The notes under the pieces: generated by a model
What the model was told of the DNA's origin: nothing
Database searches by the model: none
The model's input: the letters and a program-made list of their open reading frames with translations, nothing else
Program-made: the position numbers and the translations under genes
Assembly: GCA_964526295.1 (NCBI GenBank)
Contig: CAZGKW010000040.1
Span: forward strand, 1 to 41,514
DNA: 41,514 bases
From: CAZGKW01 sp964526295
GTDB taxonomy: Bacteria; Planctomycetota; Phycisphaerae; FEN-1346
Direction of reading: 5' to 3'
In this document: one piece after another, positions 40,857-41,514 of the stretch
How the letters are laid out: each line of letters begins with the position of its first letter
How positions within the stretch are numbered: the first letter of the stretch is position 1

Positions 40857-40876
40857 CCCGCAGCTCCCGCTGCGGG
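40857..40876 (-). repeat. Hairpin with GGGA tetraloop, copy A
   Basis: CCCGCAGC-TCCC-GCTGCGGG is a perfect 8-bp stem; the minus-strand loop is GGGA (GNRA). CTCGAA follows, as in copy B. It lies between the polyferredoxin and NuoH-like genes. Confidence 0.7.
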
Positions 40877-40901
40877 CTCGAAGGGCCGATCCACAATCGT
40901 C

Positions 40902-41405
40902 TCACCGTCGCACGATGGGGTGGTCGCCGGCCATCCGGCCTCCGAGGACCGTCAGGCCCAACGCCTCGATCTCCTCGGGCGTGGCAAACCGAAGCGCCCC
41001 CGTCGGGCACACCGCCACGCACCGCGGCTCCAGGTCTCGCTCCAGGCGGTCCTCGCACAGGTCGCACTTGGCCACTTGGTGCCCCACCATCTCCATGCTC
41101 AGCACCCCGAACGGGCACGACCGGACGCACGAACCGCACGCCCGGCACGACAGCGCCGCCCGCGCCACCACCCCCTGGGGCCCCCGCGTCATGGCCCGCG
41201 ACGGGCACACGTCCACGCAGGCGGGCTCCTCGCACTGGCGGCACACCAGGGGCAACACCGCCGGGCCCACGTCGACGAAGTTGATGCCCGTCATGTCGCC
41301 GTGCCCGTAGTAGCACGCCGCCATGCACGACTTGCACTCGATGCACCGGTCCAGGTCGAGGACGACTCGCCGCTCGACCTCCTGAGCCTCAACCGCTTCG
41401 GTCAT
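40902..41405 (-). CDS. HycB/HydN/CooF-like polyferredoxin with four [4Fe-4S] motifs
   Basis: The 167-residue protein has 16 cysteines in four motifs: C21-C24-C27-C31, C55-C58-C63-C67, C87-C90-C93-C97 and C114-C117-C129-C133, the pattern of DmsB/HycB/CooF-type electron-transfer proteins (LDRCIECKSCMAAC, CRQCEEPACVDVCPSRAM, CRACGSCVRSCPFG, CDLCEDRLERDLEPRCVAVCPTGAL). Such proteins bring electrons from formate dehydrogenase or CO dehydrogenase to group 4 hydrogenases. No such enzyme is inside the window. It is the first gene of the hydrogenase run. Confidence 0.93.
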   Translation of the reverse strand: MTEAVEAQEVERRVVLDLDRCIECKSCMAACYYGHGDMTGINFVDVGPAVLPLVCRQCEEPACVDVCPSRAMTRGPQGVVARAALSCRACGSCVRSCPFGVLSMEMVGHQVAKCDLCEDRLERDLEPRCVAVCPTGALRFATPEEIEALGLTVLGGRMAGDHPIVRR

Positions 41406-41434
41406 CGAGAACTCCCTCGCGCACCCCGCCGCTA

Positions 41435-41463
41435 CCCCCTCAACAGGGGGGCCGCGACCCCCT
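41435..41463 (-). promoter_or_regulatory. Leader of the hydrogenase run with mutually exclusive hairpins
   Basis: Read on the minus strand, AGGGGG, CCCCCCT and AGGGGG follow each other with 6- and 4-nt loops. The central C-run can pair with either neighbour but not both. It lies 30-58 bases before the polyferredoxin ATG. Confidence 0.4.
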
Positions 41464-41482
41464 AGTGTAGTGTAACAGAATT

Positions 41483-41510
41483 AACGCAAGTTAGCCTTCC
41501 GCCTTGCGTT
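41483..41510. promoter_or_regulatory. 8-bp dyad AACGCAAG-N12-CTTGCGTT upstream of the hydrogenase run
   Basis: Perfect inverted repeat (41483-41490 and 41503-41510). On the minus strand the inner arm contains TTGCGT, a possible -35 box, followed 14 bases later by TACACT, a weak -10 candidate with a short spacer. It may be an operator for the hydrogenase run; a terminator for a gene beyond the window is an alternative. Confidence 0.4.
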
Positions 41511-41514
41511 TGTC

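Noticed and set aside
41405..41514. Sigma-54 (-24/-12) promoter for the hydrogenase run
   Set aside because: GG and GC pairs are present in AAGGCGGAAGGCTAACTTGC but no pair has the required 10-base spacing, so the match fails despite rpoN being in the window.
1..41514. CRISPR array, tRNA or rRNA genes
   Set aside because: No regularly spaced direct repeats, no cloverleaf-like sequence with a T-loop GTTCRA pattern in a plausible context, and no rRNA signatures were found on reading both strands.

Overview
The window is GC-rich bacterial DNA, most likely from an uncultured member of the Planctomycetes (Phycisphaerae-like) or a neighbouring phylum. This rests on a PEP-CTERM sorting signal, a DUF1080 protein, secreted polysaccharide-degrading enzymes, a DUF1015-ahcY pair, and an SRP RNA-dnaX-ybaB-recR-rpoN cluster. 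The assignment is by gene content only; no rRNA or tRNA was seen.

Left part (1-17063, all genes on the minus strand). The edge carries an Hsp70 fragment that stops inside the nucleotide-binding domain and the C-terminal third of a tyrosine recombinase, which look like mobile-element or rearrangement debris. Then comes a nine-gene run of mostly secreted carbohydrate enzymes. In transcription order these are: DUF1080 lectin-like hydrolase, two paralogous clan GH-A-like glycoside hydrolases, a pectate-lyase-3 protein, a nucleoside-hydrolase-like secreted protein, a second pectate-lyase-3 protein with an inserted PA14 unit, a vanadium haloperoxidase/PAP2 protein with a PEP-CTERM signal, a TolB/PKD propeller protein and a sialidase-like BNR protein. 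It reads as a polysaccharide-utilisation locus.

Middle part (17064-28019). This is housekeeping. A cold-shock gene (plus strand) has a strong promoter and a leader of about 160 nt. The minus strand carries trpF-ahcY-DUF1015, a DUF4175-like membrane protein, rpoN, recR, ybaB and dnaX. Upstream of dnaX lies a 269-nt SRP RNA of the large, Alu-domain type. dnaX contains an in-phase A10 slippery tract followed by a -1 frame stop, which predicts tau and gamma products. A small zinc-ribbon membrane protein closes this part on the plus strand.

Right part (28123-41514, minus strand). A 15-gene cluster encodes a membrane-bound group 4 [NiFe] hydrogenase coupled to a full Mrp-type ion-transport module. 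In transcription order these are: a 16-Cys HycB-like ferredoxin, NuoH/MbhM, NuoB-type small subunit, NuoCD-type large subunit with both Ni-binding CxxC pairs, a NuoL-like antiporter subunit, MbhD/E (MrpA C-terminal) fusion, MrpB, MrpC, MrpD-like second antiporter subunit, MrpE, MrpF, MrpG, a NuoI-like ferredoxin with extra cysteines, a HycI-type maturation protease and a six-helix histidine kinase. The predicted role is ferredoxin-linked H2 turnover coupled to H+/Na+ translocation. The Mrp genes overlap by a few bases, whereas the gaps between the catalytic genes contain strong hairpins, two of them sharing a GGGA tetraloop in the transcript. The electron-input enzyme (for example a formate or CO dehydrogenase) is not in the window and may lie beyond position 41514.
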